Of a stretch of DNA of 64,000 nt, positions 1 through 8,959 are shown one piece after another. Below the pieces are notes generated by a model that was given only the letters and a program-made list of their open reading frames with translations, searched no databases and had not been told where the DNA came from. The position numbers and the translations under genes are program-made. The stretch lies in NCBI RefSeq assembly GCF_009696575.1, contig NZ_VULQ01000005.1:1-64000 (forward strand). Reading direction: 5' to 3'. The stretch's first letter is position 1, and each line of letters begins with the position of its first letter. This DNA comes from Anaerococcus porci (GTDB taxonomy: Bacteria; Bacillota; Clostridia; Tissierellales; Peptoniphilaceae).

Positions 1-316
1 TTGAAAGTAGTGCTTTTTCATTTCTTTGATATTTTTCAAAGATTTCTGTTGAGAATTTACCATCTCTTGTCCTAGGTACTCTTAAGGTTAATGTTCCTAT
101 TTTGGTTGTATAGTCACGTTCATAGTAGCCATTGCGGTAGGTGATTCTGTTAGGATCCCTTTGATATGCTGTATTTTCTAAGTATTCATCTCTCTCTTTT
201 TCCATAAGTTCATTAAAAACTTTTGTTAAGATGGATTTGGCAATTTTATCATCTACAGATTCATTAATTAAATTTTGTATTTCTTCTTGATTAATTGTAA
301 AATGTAATTGGGTCAT
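1..316 (-). CDS. IS256-family transposase, N-terminal part (cut by window edge)
   Basis: The reverse strand reads from an ATG at 316 through 105 codons to the window edge. The start region MTQLHFTINQEEIQ and the later stretches NRITYRNGYYERDYTTKIGT and LTLRVPRTRDGKFSTEIFEK are typical of the N-terminal domain of IS256/mutator-type DDE transposases. A ribosome binding site (TAGGAGG) lies just upstream. The catalytic residues would lie outside the window, so it cannot be said whether the element is intact. The visible part has no stop codon or frameshift. A decayed relative lies at about 3.4-3.77 kb on the same strand. Confidence 0.9.
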   Translation of the reverse strand, partial: MTQLHFTINQEEIQNLINESVDDKIAKSILTKVFNELMEKERDEYLENTAYQRDPNRITYRNGYYERDYTTKIGTLTLRVPRTRDGKFSTEIFEKYQRNEKALLS

Positions 317-435
317 TTGATACCTCCTAGTTTAGTTTTGGCTTGTTAAAAACATTGTACTAGTTTAGGTTTCAAATGACCTTTTTCTTTTTACACAATT
401 ATACGGACTCTATCTCAATTTTTATTTTCAAAATT

Positions 436-978
436 TTATATTAAATTTTCTGTTTTAAGAACTTCTCCATATAGTGGAAAAATTTCATTTATTACAAACT
501 CATGTTGTTTCTCTTTTGGAGCTGATATTGCATCTTCAACAAAATATATCTTGTAGTTTAGTTGATATCCATCTCTTGCAGCTGTATCTATACCTATATG
601 GGTAGAAACTCCTGCAAAAACAAGATTTTCTACATTATGACGTCTTAATTCTAAGTCCAAGTCTGTTCCGAAAAAAGCACTAAAACCTCTTTTTGTAACG
701 AGATAATCGTTTTGTTTGAAATCTAATCTATTATCAATTTGATCAAAACTTTCTTTTAAATCTGAAAGAGATCGTAAGTTCTTATCTGCAGGTAAAATGT
801 CTATATTATCTATAAAAGCAGTTCTAACAAAGGCTATAAAGCCATTTTCTTTTCTGAAATTTTTTATCAAATTGTTAGTATTTGCAATAATTTGTTCTGC
901 CTTATGAGGTTTTAAGTCAACAGCAGTTACTCCTTTTTGCAAATCTATTAATATTAAAGCACTTTTTGAAATATCCAT
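436..978 (-). CDS. Isochorismatase-family hydrolase (Cys nucleophile replaced by Gly)
   Basis: This 180-residue protein has the alpha/beta fold signature of isochorismatase-like hydrolases: ALILIDLQKG with Asp12, VTKRGFSAF with Lys96, and AGVSTHIGIDTAARDGYQ near residue 122. In cysteine hydrolases of the family (nicotinamidase, N-carbamoylsarcosine amidase) the residue at position 129 is the nucleophilic Cys; here it is Gly, as in true isochorismatases of the EntB/PhzD type. The substrate is unknown and no siderophore or phenazine genes are nearby. The start has a good site (AAGGAG). A candidate promoter reads TTGAAA-18-TATAGT on the minus strand. It stands alone next to the IS256 gene. Confidence 0.85.
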   Translation of the reverse strand: MDISKSALILIDLQKGVTAVDLKPHKAEQIIANTNNLIKNFRKENGFIAFVRTAFIDNIDILPADKNLRSLSDLKESFDQIDNRLDFKQNDYLVTKRGFSAFFGTDLDLELRRHNVENLVFAGVSTHIGIDTAARDGYQLNYKIYFVEDAISAPKEKQHEFVINEIFPLYGEVLKTENLI

Positions 979-1419
979 TTTAGTATTCTCCTTCTTAAAT
1001 AAATTGTAAATAAATGTTCTTTATTTCTTCTTCTAAACAGAACTATACCTGTTTTTTGTTTTGATTTTCAACAAAATATAATAAATTGAAAAAAATTTTT
1101 TAATCAGTATAATATTTAAAATAGAATATTATAATTAAAATCATAAAGTATTGTAAAAATCGGATATTTATTCATTAAAAAAGTTGAGATGTATTAATAT
1201 TTTAGTAATTGTGCAAGTACTTTAGCGTCTATTTTTATTGTAGTATGTAAGACTATGAGTGAAACTTGATGTGGCTGATAAGTAAGAAAATTATAGATGT
1301 ATAAAAATTATCGTTTTGCTGCATTAAGAAATAAACTAAATAAAGGAAAAAATGTAAGATTAAATGATTCGTTAATAAAGAATTTAATTTTAGTATTTAA
1401 ACAGTGAAAGGAGTTTCAT
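979..1419. other. Intergenic region, mostly without recognisable content
   Basis: This 441-base AT-rich gap separates the divergent isochorismatase-like and pyruvate oxidase genes. On the minus strand a plausible promoter for the former is seen (-35 TTGAAA at 1066-1071, -10 TATAGT at 1042-1047). On the plus strand only the ribosome binding site of the oxidase gene (GAAAGGAG) is clear. A 36-codon reading frame at 1297-1407 has no convincing start site. No other gene, repeat or structured RNA was recognised. Confidence 0.5.
1042..1071 (-). promoter_or_regulatory. Candidate sigma-A promoter for the isochorismatase-like gene
   Basis: On the minus strand a TTGAAA -35 box is followed after 18 bases by TATAGT. 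It sits 64 bases upstream of the ATG. This is judged from sequence only. Confidence 0.4.
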
Positions 1420-3162
1420 ATGAAAATTAGTGCCGCTCAAGCTTTGTTAAAAGAATTGGAACGTTGGGGAATTGATCATATTTATGGTATACCTGGAAGT
1501 TCTTTAAATGGAATGATGGATGCACTTGAAAAAGAAAAAGATAAGATAAGCTATATACAAGTAAGGCAAGAAGGAGCAGGTGCTATGGCAGCTACTGCTG
1601 ATTATAAATTTTCTCATAAAATAGGGGTAGCATTCGGTTCAGGCGGGCCTGGTGCTAGCAATATGCTTAATGGACTTTATGATGCAAAGCTTGATAGAGT
1701 TCCTATGCTTGCTCTTGTAGCCCAAGGAGATTCTACTTTACAAAATACAAGTGGTTTTCAAGAAACAGAAGTTTTACCTTTGTATGAAAATGTAGGTATC
1801 TACAATAGGAAAGCTATGAATGCTAAATCTATTCCTTATATGGTAGAAGATGCAATTAGGGCAGCTTATGAATATAAGGGACCAGCTGTTATAATTTTGC
1901 ACAATGATTTTATGGAGGAGAAAATTAAATATAAACCACTAAGAACTCCGTTAAATGAATTTCAATCACCTCATTATCCAATAAAGGATGAGCAAATTGA
2001 CGAGGTTGTTGATTCTCTGTTAAAGGCGGAAAATCCTGTTTTATATCTTGGAGAAGGGGTTAGAGGATATAGAGATTTGGCTGTTGCAGTTTCAGAAAAA
2101 TTTAATTTACCTACTTTATCATCAGCTCTTTCTACTGGGAATTCTTTCCCAAGTGAGCATAAAAATTATCTTGGTGCTTTTGGTAGACTCGGAACAAAGC
2201 CTGCTTTTGAAATAATGCAAAATACTGATTTAGTTTTATATGTTGGTTCAAATTTTCCGTTTGCCAGATATTGGAATAAATCTATAAAATTCATTCAAGT
2301 TAATAATTCATATAGAGATTTGGGTAGACAAATGCCTTCAGATTTGTCAATCTTAGCAGACAGTGGAGATTTCTTGAATGCTTTATTAGATAGAAAAGAA
2401 ACAAGAAAAGAAAGCAAATTTTTACTTGCTGCAAGAGAAAATATGAAAAATTGGAGAGATTGGCTAAGGCAAATTGCTGATAGCGAAGCACCACATTTAC
2501 TTGGGGAAACAGTAATGCTTGCTATAAAGGATAAACTAGCTAAGGATGATTCCTTGTTTGCTCTTGATGTAGGAAATAATAAGGCTCATGCTATAAGAAA
2601 TTTACCTTTTAATGAGAACCAAAAGATGATTATGAGCGGTAGATTCGCTACTTTAGGTTATGGTCTACCAGGAGGTATTGCAGGAAAAATTTCATATCCT
2701 GATAGGGAAGTTTTCACTATTCAAGGAGATGGTGGCTATGCCATGAATATGCAAGAGATTGTAACTCAAGCAAAATATAATTTACCAATTATTAATATTT
2801 TGCTTACAGATTTAAGTTTTGGTTTTATTGAACATTCACAAAAAGAAAATTTAGAATATCCTTTTGGTATAAAGATAGCAGATGCAGATTGGGCAAAGAC
2901 TGCTGAAGCTATGGGAGCTATAGCTTTTAGTGTAAAAACTAAAGAAGAATTAGATAAAGCTATAGAAGAAGTCAATAAATTACAAGAAAATGGCAATAGC
3001 AAACCAATTTTTATTGAAGCTAAGATTCTTTATAGGGATCCAGTTGATACAGGAAATATGAAACTTGATTTCAATAAATATTCAAAGGAAGAGATAGAAA
3101 AATTTAAAGAAGAATATAAAATAGATCTTCCTAATTATGAAGATTTGATTAAAAAATATTAA
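1420..3162 (+). CDS. spxB: Pyruvate oxidase-type thiamine pyrophosphate enzyme
   Basis: A 580-residue ThDP-dependent enzyme of the acetolactate synthase/pyruvate oxidase superfamily. Order: PYR domain with catalytic Glu51 in VRQEGAGA, a central FAD/nucleotide-type domain, and the PP domain with the ThDP/Mg motif beginning GDGGYAMN at residue 436. The C-terminal stretch FGIKIADADWAKTAEAMGA and the pattern GVAFGSGGPGASNMLNGLYDA resemble streptococcal SpxB and lactobacillar Pox. Those enzymes convert pyruvate, phosphate and O2 to acetyl phosphate, CO2 and H2O2. Length matches the family (about 590). Oxidase activity in an anaerobe is not proven; a pyruvate:quinone or acetolactate-like role is possible. 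The ATG follows GAAAGGAG. Monocistronic. Confidence 0.8.
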   Translation: MKISAAQALLKELERWGIDHIYGIPGSSLNGMMDALEKEKDKISYIQVRQEGAGAMAATADYKFSHKIGVAFGSGGPGASNMLNGLYDAKLDRVPMLALVAQGDSTLQNTSGFQETEVLPLYENVGIYNRKAMNAKSIPYMVEDAIRAAYEYKGPAVIILHNDFMEEKIKYKPLRTPLNEFQSPHYPIKDEQIDEVVDSLLKAENPVLYLGEGVRGYRDLAVAVSEKFNLPTLSSALSTGNSFPSEHKNYLGAFGRLGTKPAFEIMQNTDLVLYVGSNFPFARYWNKSIKFIQVNNSYRDLGRQMPSDLSILADSGDFLNALLDRKETRKESKFLLAARENMKNWRDWLRQIADSEAPHLLGETVMLAIKDKLAKDDSLFALDVGNNKAHAIRNLPFNENQKMIMSGRFATLGYGLPGGIAGKISYPDREVFTIQGDGGYAMNMQEIVTQAKYNLPIINILLTDLSFGFIEHSQKENLEYPFGIKIADADWAKTAEAMGAIAFSVKTKEELDKAIEEVNKLQENGNSKPIFIEAKILYRDPVDTGNMKLDFNKYSKEEIEKFKEEYKIDLPNYEDLIKKY

Positions 3163-3399
3163 GAAAATAAGAAAATTTTAAATTGAGTTAATAAAAACAC
3201 TCGAATAAGAAGTGTAAAATTTTATGTAAAAAATAGAACAAAAAAACTTAGTTGAGTCTATCCACAAAGTCAAGATTATTATATTTTGTAGATTAATCTA
3301 TTTCGATATTTATTAATATTATAGTCTTATATAAATTATAGAAAACCATATTCACTCCTCGATTATATAAACGAGGAGTGAACCTATTAATAGGAGTCA
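3163..3399. other. Intergenic stretch with one perfect hairpin
   Basis: No gene is visible here. The one clear structure is the 11-bp inverted repeat at 3351-3382, listed separately. No U-rich tract follows it on either strand. Confidence 0.5.
3351..3382. repeat. Perfect 11-bp inverted repeat (hairpin)
   Basis: The arms TTCACTCCTCG (3351-3361) and CGAGGAGTGAA (3372-3382) are exact complements around a 10-base AT loop. There is no T-run after either arm, so a simple terminator is unlikely. A second small palindrome, CCTATTAATAGG, follows immediately. It could be an operator, an mRNA end or a mobile-element remnant. Confidence 0.6.
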
Positions 3400-3770
3400 G
3401 TTTCTTCTTCGTTTAAGTAAAAAAGACTTTTCGAATCTTTCATATAGTATTTCAAATCTTTTTTGTTAGCTATTATCTTATTCATATTTGATGGATATTT
3501 ATTCTTTCATTTTTATGATTAGTTTTATATTTGTTATTTTTAAAATTGCTTTCAAGTCTTCTCTGATTCTTTTGTGTTTTTCTTTATCTAATATATTTTT
3601 ATTAGGAGATACAATTAATTTAGAGTATATATTTCTTTAAAAGTTCTAATTTTAGATTTACTATCTCTAGTTTTTGATACTCTTAGATTTAAAGTACCTA
3701 TTTTTGTTTTATAAACACGTTTAAAGTTATGCTTTCTTATCTAAATACTCATCTTTTTATTTCTACACAA
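3400..3770 (-). pseudogene. Decayed IS256-family transposase remnant
   Basis: Read on the minus strand, the part around 3640-3740 translates to KRVYKTKIGTLNLRVSKTRD. This aligns with ERDYTTKIGTLTLRVPRTRD of the transposase at the start of the window. Further on the same strand REDLKAILK and a KYPS-like segment recall the middle of IS256 transposases, but in other frames and with stops. The remnant has frameshifts and a large internal deletion. The outer limits are approximate; the 3605-3765 part is secure and the 3400-3600 part is less so. Confidence 0.7.
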
Positions 3771-3791
3771 TTAAAGTGGTATCCTATTTTT

Positions 3792-3830
3792 AATCTTGCA
3801 AGATAAAGAATATTTTGCAAGATTTTTTAT
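3792..3830 (+). terminator. Rho-independent terminator upstream of cdaA
   Basis: Arms AATCTTGCAA (3792-3801) and TTGCAAGATT (3815-3824) are followed by TTTTAT. No plus-strand gene ends close by. It may be the original terminator of the pyruvate oxidase unit, separated from it by the decayed IS256 copy (inference). Confidence 0.65.
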
Positions 3831-3897
3831 TTCACTAATTTCTACAAAAAAATACAATTAAGTATATAATAATATTAGGAAGAAAGGGAGGGTATTT

Positions 3898-4716
3898 ATG
3901 ACTTATGTGGAAAATTTTATATCATTTTTGTCCCTTATTAGGATAACTGATATTATTGATATAGCTTTGATTGCCTTTATTACCTACAAGCTATTTTCAC
4001 TTTTGAAAAATACTAGGGCTGAACAGGTAATGAAGGGGTTTATTTTTGTCTTATTTTTTGCATCAATAGCTGATATTTTTAATCTTAATACAGTATCTTG
4101 GCTTATGAATCAATTTTTTACAGTAGCACTTATTTTTATAATTGTAGTTTTCCAACCAGAGTTAAGATCTGCTCTTGAAAGAATAGGTAGGGGGAAGAAT
4201 TTTTTTGTAAGTGATTCTTATAATAAAAATGAAAGATCTATAGATGAGCTTGTTTCAGCTATGAGTTCTCTATCTAGGCAAAAAATAGGAGCTCTAGTAG
4301 TTCTTGAAAGAAAGGTTGGACTTAATGATATTATTGAAAGTGGAACCAATCTTTCAGCTGAGATATCAAGCGAGCTTTTGATTAATATTTTTATACCTAA
4401 CACACCACTCCATGATGGAGCAGTTATAATAAGAAATGACATAATTGAGGCTGCAGCTTGCTATCTCCCACTTACTTCGAGCAATACCGTAGCAAAAGAG
4501 CTTGGTACAAGGCATAGAGCAGCTATAGGAATTAGTGAGAAAAGCGACTGTGTTGTTGTAGTAGTAAGTGAGGAGACAGGAACTATTTCTCTTGTAGAAA
4601 ATGGAGTTATTAATAGGTACTTTGATGATGAATCTTTAAAAGATAGGCTTAAGAAAGAGCTAATAGAGGGTGAAGATTCAATATTTGATTTTGGAAAGAG
4701 TGATAAAGATGAATAA
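3898..4716 (+). CDS. cdaA: Diadenylate cyclase CdaA
   Basis: This membrane-bound enzyme makes the second messenger c-di-AMP from two ATP. The 272 residues start with three hydrophobic helices (about 12-33, 43-60, 68-86) followed by QPELRSALERIGRG. The DisA_N catalytic domain comes next, with the two hallmark motifs DGA (173-175, in PLHDGAVII) and RHR (205-207, in GTRHRAAIG). Length fits CdaA/DacA (about 273). The ATG follows GAAAGGGAGG. It overlaps the cdaR start by eight bases, as usual for the pair. The glmM gene that often follows in Firmicutes is not present here. Confidence 0.97.
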   Translation: MTYVENFISFLSLIRITDIIDIALIAFITYKLFSLLKNTRAEQVMKGFIFVLFFASIADIFNLNTVSWLMNQFFTVALIFIIVVFQPELRSALERIGRGKNFFVSDSYNKNERSIDELVSAMSSLSRQKIGALVVLERKVGLNDIIESGTNLSAEISSELLINIFIPNTPLHDGAVIIRNDIIEAAACYLPLTSSNTVAKELGTRHRAAIGISEKSDCVVVVVSEETGTISLVENGVINRYFDDESLKDRLKKELIEGEDSIFDFGKSDKDE

Positions 4717-5638
4717 AAAAAATGATAGAAAGTTAATGATTTTATCCATTCTTGTTGCAATCATAATGTGGGCATTTGTTATGACTTCAACTAATCCATC
4801 CTTATCGAAGACTATAAGATCTGTTCCACTTACTATTAAAAACCAAGAACAAATCCAAGAACAAGGTTATGCTATTGTTGGAAAAGATGAGGTTTCTAGT
4901 GTAAATGTGAGAGTGGAAGGGGCAAGGTCAGATTTAATAGGACTTTCAAGTGAAGACCTTATAGCAAGTGTTGACTTAGGTTCAGCTAGTGAAGGAATAA
5001 AGACTGTAAATGTAAAGGTCAATGGACCGAGTGGGATAAGGGTTGAAAGTATTACTCCTTCAAACATAAATTTTAAGATCGAAAAGATTGTAGAAAAGAA
5101 ATTACCTGTTGACATAAAGATTGATGATAAGATTAAAGATTCAAAGATTATTGAAGTTGCTGAGCAATCTCCTACAGAAGTTTCTGTAAAGGGACTTAGA
5201 AAAAATGTTGATAAGGTAGAAAAAATCTTGCTTAAAGTAAAAGATGAGAAGGTGCTAGATGGAAAAATTCATGACATAGGTATAATACCTGTTGATAAAG
5301 ATGGAAATCTGGTCGAAAAAGTAGAACTTTCTCAAAATGATGTTTCAATTTCTTTTGATGTTTTAGCAAGTAAGGAAGTTGATGTTAAACTTGATACTGT
5401 AGGAAGCCTTCCTAATAATATGCAAATCAAAGAAGAGGATATTAATCCTCAAAAGGTAGTAATAAAGGGAGAGGCGGCTGTAGTTGAAAAAATCAATTCT
5501 ATTTCTACTAAAAAGATTAACCTATCTGAGATTAGTGATAAGAATTTTGAAAAAAGTGTGGAGCTTGAAATTCCTAATGGGATATCCTTAAATGATAATG
5601 ATGGTTATGTGAATGTTTCATTTAAAGTAGGAAAGTAA
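4709..5638 (+). CDS. cdaR: CdaR, YbbR-domain regulator of CdaA
   Basis: A 309-residue protein with an N-terminal membrane anchor (about residues 9-26, LMILSILVAIIMWAFVMTS) and an extracellular part made of about three YbbR repeats, beginning near residues 32, 115 and 200. CdaR is known to bind and modulate the CdaA cyclase at the membrane. The ATG at 4709 lies inside the cdaA 3' end, eight bases before its end, and has a GGAAAG site upstream. An upstream in-frame start at 4670 would place 13 extra residues before the membrane helix and has no site. The gene is tightly coupled to cdaA and is followed one base later by cca. Confidence 0.93.
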   Translation: MNKKNDRKLMILSILVAIIMWAFVMTSTNPSLSKTIRSVPLTIKNQEQIQEQGYAIVGKDEVSSVNVRVEGARSDLIGLSSEDLIASVDLGSASEGIKTVNVKVNGPSGIRVESITPSNINFKIEKIVEKKLPVDIKIDDKIKDSKIIEVAEQSPTEVSVKGLRKNVDKVEKILLKVKDEKVLDGKIHDIGIIPVDKDGNLVEKVELSQNDVSISFDVLASKEVDVKLDTVGSLPNNMQIKEEDINPQKVVIKGEAAVVEKINSISTKKINLSEISDKNFEKSVELEIPNGISLNDNDGYVNVSFKVGK

Positions 5639-5639
5639 A

Positions 5640-6968
5640 ATGAAAGATTATGAAAAAATCTTAAAAAGACTTGAGGAAAATGACTTTGAGTCCTATCTTG
5701 TCGGAGGCTTTGTAAGAGATAAACTTATGGGAAGAGAAATTCACGATGCCGATATTGCTACAAGAGCAAGACCAAAAGACATTATGAAAATATTCTCTGA
5801 CATGAAACTTATAGATATAGGGAAAAAATTTGGAACTATTAAAGTAATATATAATTCAAAAGAATATGAAATAACAACATTTAGGGGAGAGGCTAAATAT
5901 AAGGATAGAAGACATCCTGATGAGATTGTTTTTTCTGACAAAATCGAAGATGATCTTAAAAGACGAGACTTTACTATAAATGCGATGGCTGAAAGATTCG
6001 GAGAAATTATTGACCTATATAAGGGAAGAGATGACTTGAAATTGAAGGTCATTAAGTCTGTCGGAGATCCATTTGAAAGGATTGAAGAAGATTATCTAAG
6101 GAGTATGAGAGCTATTAGATTTGCTACAATTCTTAATTTTAGCATTGATGATGATTTAAAAAAAGCTATAAAAAAAGAAGCAGAGTATATTAATTATATA
6201 GCTAAAGAAAGAATTTCTGAGGAGTTCAACAAAATCCTTCTTTCAGATATTCCTTCTTATGGAATTAGACTCTTAGATGAGTGTAATCTTTTAGGTGAAA
6301 TACTCCCAGAAATAAAGGTTATGGTAGGTTTTAATCAAAAGTCATCTCACCATGACCTTTCTTTGTTTGATCATACAATGAAAGTTTTAGATAATACTCC
6401 CAAAAACTTAAAGGTGAGAATGGCAGCCCTTTTTCATGATTCAGGAAAACCTGCTTCTATGTTTATAGATGAAAATGGTGAGGGAAGATTTTTTGGTCAT
6501 CAAGATATATCAGCACAAATTGTAAAAAAAAGATTGAGAATTTTAAAATATCCCAAAAATTTTATAAAAGATTGTGAAAAACTTGTAGCTCATCATATGG
6601 ATAATACCAATACATATACTAAAAAGTCAGTAAGAAAATTACTTAGAAAAGTTGGAGATGATAATATCTATGATTTATTTGAGCTTCAATGGGCAGATAC
6701 AGCCGCAACTGTAAATCCATATATAGAAAATATAAAAAATGCCAAGGTTTTATTAAAGGAAATCTATGCAGAAAATTTACCTACAAAGAAAAAAGACCTA
6801 GCAATAGATGGTAGAGATATAATGAATTTGGGCTTTAAAGAAGGTAAGATAATAGGTATCATATTAAATGATGTATATGAATTAGTTTTTAATGAGTTAT
6901 TAGTAAATAAAAAAAATGAAATTATTAAATATATAAAGAATAACTACATTGAAGTTGATAGAAAATAG
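5640..6968 (+). CDS. cca: CCA tRNA nucleotidyltransferase
   Basis: This enzyme adds or repairs the 3' CCA of tRNAs. The 442-residue protein is a class II nucleotidyltransferase: YLVGGFVRD (20-27) and the metal-binding pair Asp36/Asp38 in HDADIAT, then KYKDRRHPDEI, DDLKRRDFTINAMA and the neck/body helices (EEDYLRSMRAIRFA). The C-terminal half carries an HD phosphohydrolase domain (SLFDHTMKVL, AALFHDSGKP, GHQDISA). The length is typical of HD-containing bacterial CCA enzymes. It starts one base after cdaR, so it is probably translated in the same message. Confidence 0.96.
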   Translation: MKDYEKILKRLEENDFESYLVGGFVRDKLMGREIHDADIATRARPKDIMKIFSDMKLIDIGKKFGTIKVIYNSKEYEITTFRGEAKYKDRRHPDEIVFSDKIEDDLKRRDFTINAMAERFGEIIDLYKGRDDLKLKVIKSVGDPFERIEEDYLRSMRAIRFATILNFSIDDDLKKAIKKEAEYINYIAKERISEEFNKILLSDIPSYGIRLLDECNLLGEILPEIKVMVGFNQKSSHHDLSLFDHTMKVLDNTPKNLKVRMAALFHDSGKPASMFIDENGEGRFFGHQDISAQIVKKRLRILKYPKNFIKDCEKLVAHHMDNTNTYTKKSVRKLLRKVGDDNIYDLFELQWADTAATVNPYIENIKNAKVLLKEIYAENLPTKKKDLAIDGRDIMNLGFKEGKIIGIILNDVYELVFNELLVNKKNEIIKYIKNNYIEVDRK

Positions 6969-7012
6969 TAGTATATTAAAATAATGAGTATGCAGTGTTT
7001 TAGGAGGAAATG

Positions 7013-8332
7013 ATGACAGAATTAAAATCACATGAAAATAATATAGCAAAATTTGACCTAACAGTATCAGCAGATGACTTTGCTAAGGCTGTTGACAATG
7101 TATATAGAAAAAATAGGTCTAAATACAGGATAGATGGATTTAGAAAAGGAAAAGTGCCTAAAAAAATCATAGAAAAGATGTATGGTCCAGAAGTATTCTA
7201 TGATGAGGCTATTCAACAAGTTTTCCCTGAACCTTATAACAAGGCTATTGATGAATTAGAGCTTGAAGTAATAGATCAACCATCAGTAGATTTTGACGAT
7301 ATTGAAAAGGGAAAGGATGTAGTATTTAAGATAGAAGTCGAAACAAAACCACATCCAGAACTTGGAGACTATTCAGAGCTTGAAGTTGAAGAAATTCCAA
7401 CAGAAGTTACAGATAGCGATGTAGAACATGAACTTTCTCACCAACAAGATGAAAATGCGAGAATTATACCTATAGAAGATGGTGAAGCTAAAGAAGGAGA
7501 TACAGTAAATATTGACTTTGATGGATTTCTTGATGGGGAAAGATTTGAAGGTGGAAAAGCCGAAGGATATGATTTAGTACTTGGATCAAAGTCATTTGTA
7601 GATGATTTTGAAAAGCAAGTCGAAGGTCACAAAGTAGGAGATAAATTTGAAGTTAATGTAACCTTCCCAGAAGATTATCAAGCTAAAGAATTCCAAGGCA
7701 AAAATGCTAAGTTTGAAGTTGAGATTAATTCGATTTCAAGAAAAGAACTTCCAGAAATTGATGATGAATTCGCAAAAGATATTTCAGAATTTGAAACTTT
7801 AGATGAGTTAAAAGAAGACATTAGAAAAAACCTCAAAGATAGAAAAGAAAAAGCAGTAAAAACACAAATTCAAAATGAGGCTATAAGAACCCTTGTTGAA
7901 AAATCAGATGTAAAGGCACCAGAAGCATTAATCAAACAAGAGATTGATCTTGAAATGCAAAATCTTGATCAAAGATTACAACAAATGGGTATCTCACTTC
8001 AACAATATATTGAAATGACTAAGATGGACCTAGATGCTATAAGAGGCCAATATAGAGCGATTGCTGAAGATAAAGTAAAGTCAAATCTTGTAATGGATGA
8101 AGTAGCCATAAAAGAAGGCATTGAAGTTACAGATGAAGAAGTAGAAGAAGAAATTAAAGATGCTGCTAAACAATATGGAGTAGATGATTACGAAAAATTC
8201 AAAGAAATCTTCGAAAAAAACATTTCTAGAGCCACAGTTGAAGAAAACATTAAGAGAAGAAAGGCTGTAGAAATTCTAGAAAAAAATGTAAAGTTAGTTC
8301 CTAAAAAGGAAGAAGAAAGTAAGGAAGATTAG
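7013..8332 (+). CDS. tig: Trigger factor
   Basis: A ribosome-bound chaperone and peptidyl-prolyl isomerase acting on nascent chains. The N-terminal ribosome-binding domain has the signature [11 protein letters not shown] (about residues 42-52). A FKBP-like domain runs from about 150 to 235 ([11 protein letters not shown] ... FPEDY). The helical C-terminal domain follows and ends in an acidic/basic tail. Two ATG codons stand in tandem. The second (7013) is chosen because TAGGAGG is five bases before it and only two before the first (7010). It opens the tig-clpP-clpX-lon-ysxC quality-control cluster. Confidence 0.97.
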   Translation: MTELKSHENNIAKFDLTVSADDFAKAVDNVYRKNRSKYRIDGFRKGKVPKKIIEKMYGPEVFYDEAIQQVFPEPYNKAIDELELEVIDQPSVDFDDIEKGKDVVFKIEVETKPHPELGDYSELEVEEIPTEVTDSDVEHELSHQQDENARIIPIEDGEAKEGDTVNIDFDGFLDGERFEGGKAEGYDLVLGSKSFVDDFEKQVEGHKVGDKFEVNVTFPEDYQAKEFQGKNAKFEVEINSISRKELPEIDDEFAKDISEFETLDELKEDIRKNLKDRKEKAVKTQIQNEAIRTLVEKSDVKAPEALIKQEIDLEMQNLDQRLQQMGISLQQYIEMTKMDLDAIRGQYRAIAEDKVKSNLVMDEVAIKEGIEVTDEEVEEEIKDAAKQYGVDDYEKFKEIFEKNISRATVEENIKRRKAVEILEKNVKLVPKKEEESKED

Positions 8333-8366
8333 TAACATAAACTCCAAGAATATAGAAGGAGATTTT

Positions 8367-8954
8367 ATGAACGCAAAAAACTTTTTAGTTCCAACAGTTA
8401 TAGAGCAAACTAATAGGGGAGAGAGAGCCTATGATATTTATTCAAGACTTCTTAAGGATAGGATTATATTCCTAACAGGACCTGTAGAAGATGGAGTAAG
8501 TGATATTATAATAGCTCAATTACTATTTTTAGAAAGCGAAGATCCTAACAAGGATATTCAATTTTATATTAACTCACCAGGTGGAGTTGTTACAGCAGGA
8601 CTTGCAATTTATGATACCATGAACTATATAAAACCAGATGTATCAACAATTTGTATAGGTCAAGCTGCGTCAATGGGAGCAGTTCTCCTATCATCTGGAG
8701 CAAAAGGAAAGAGATTTTCTCTCCCAAATTCAAATATCTTAATCCACCAACCATCAGGCGGGGCTCAAGGACAAGCTAGCGATATACAAATTCAAGCTGA
8801 ACAAATTTTAAAGATTAAGAAAAGACTTAATAAAATATTGGCTGATAATACTGGTCAATCAATTGATAAGATTCACAAAGATACAGATAGAGACTTTGCT
8901 ATGGATGCCTATGAGGCTAAAGAATATGGCTTAATAGATGAGGTTATTGAGTAA
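8367..8954 (+). CDS. clpP: ATP-dependent Clp protease proteolytic subunit
   Basis: A serine protease that forms the tetradecameric barrel served by ClpX. The catalytic triad is visible: Ser102 in [11 protein letters not shown], His127 in ILIHQPSGG and Asp176 in KDTDRDF. At 195 residues it matches the family. The start follows AGAAGGAG. It lies 34 bases after tig and 5 bases before clpX, consistent with one operon. No CtsR-type heptad repeat or CIRCE was seen upstream. Confidence 0.98.
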   Translation: MNAKNFLVPTVIEQTNRGERAYDIYSRLLKDRIIFLTGPVEDGVSDIIIAQLLFLESEDPNKDIQFYINSPGGVVTAGLAIYDTMNYIKPDVSTICIGQAASMGAVLLSSGAKGKRFSLPNSNILIHQPSGGAQGQASDIQIQAEQILKIKKRLNKILADNTGQSIDKIHKDTDRDFAMDAYEAKEYGLIDEVIE

Positions 8955-8959
8955 TTAGT

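Noticed and set aside
1297-1407. 36-codon reading frame upstream of the pyruvate oxidase gene (MYKNYRFAALRNK...)
   Set aside because: No convincing ribosome site, AT-driven composition and no recognisable family. It could be chance in an AT-rich leader.
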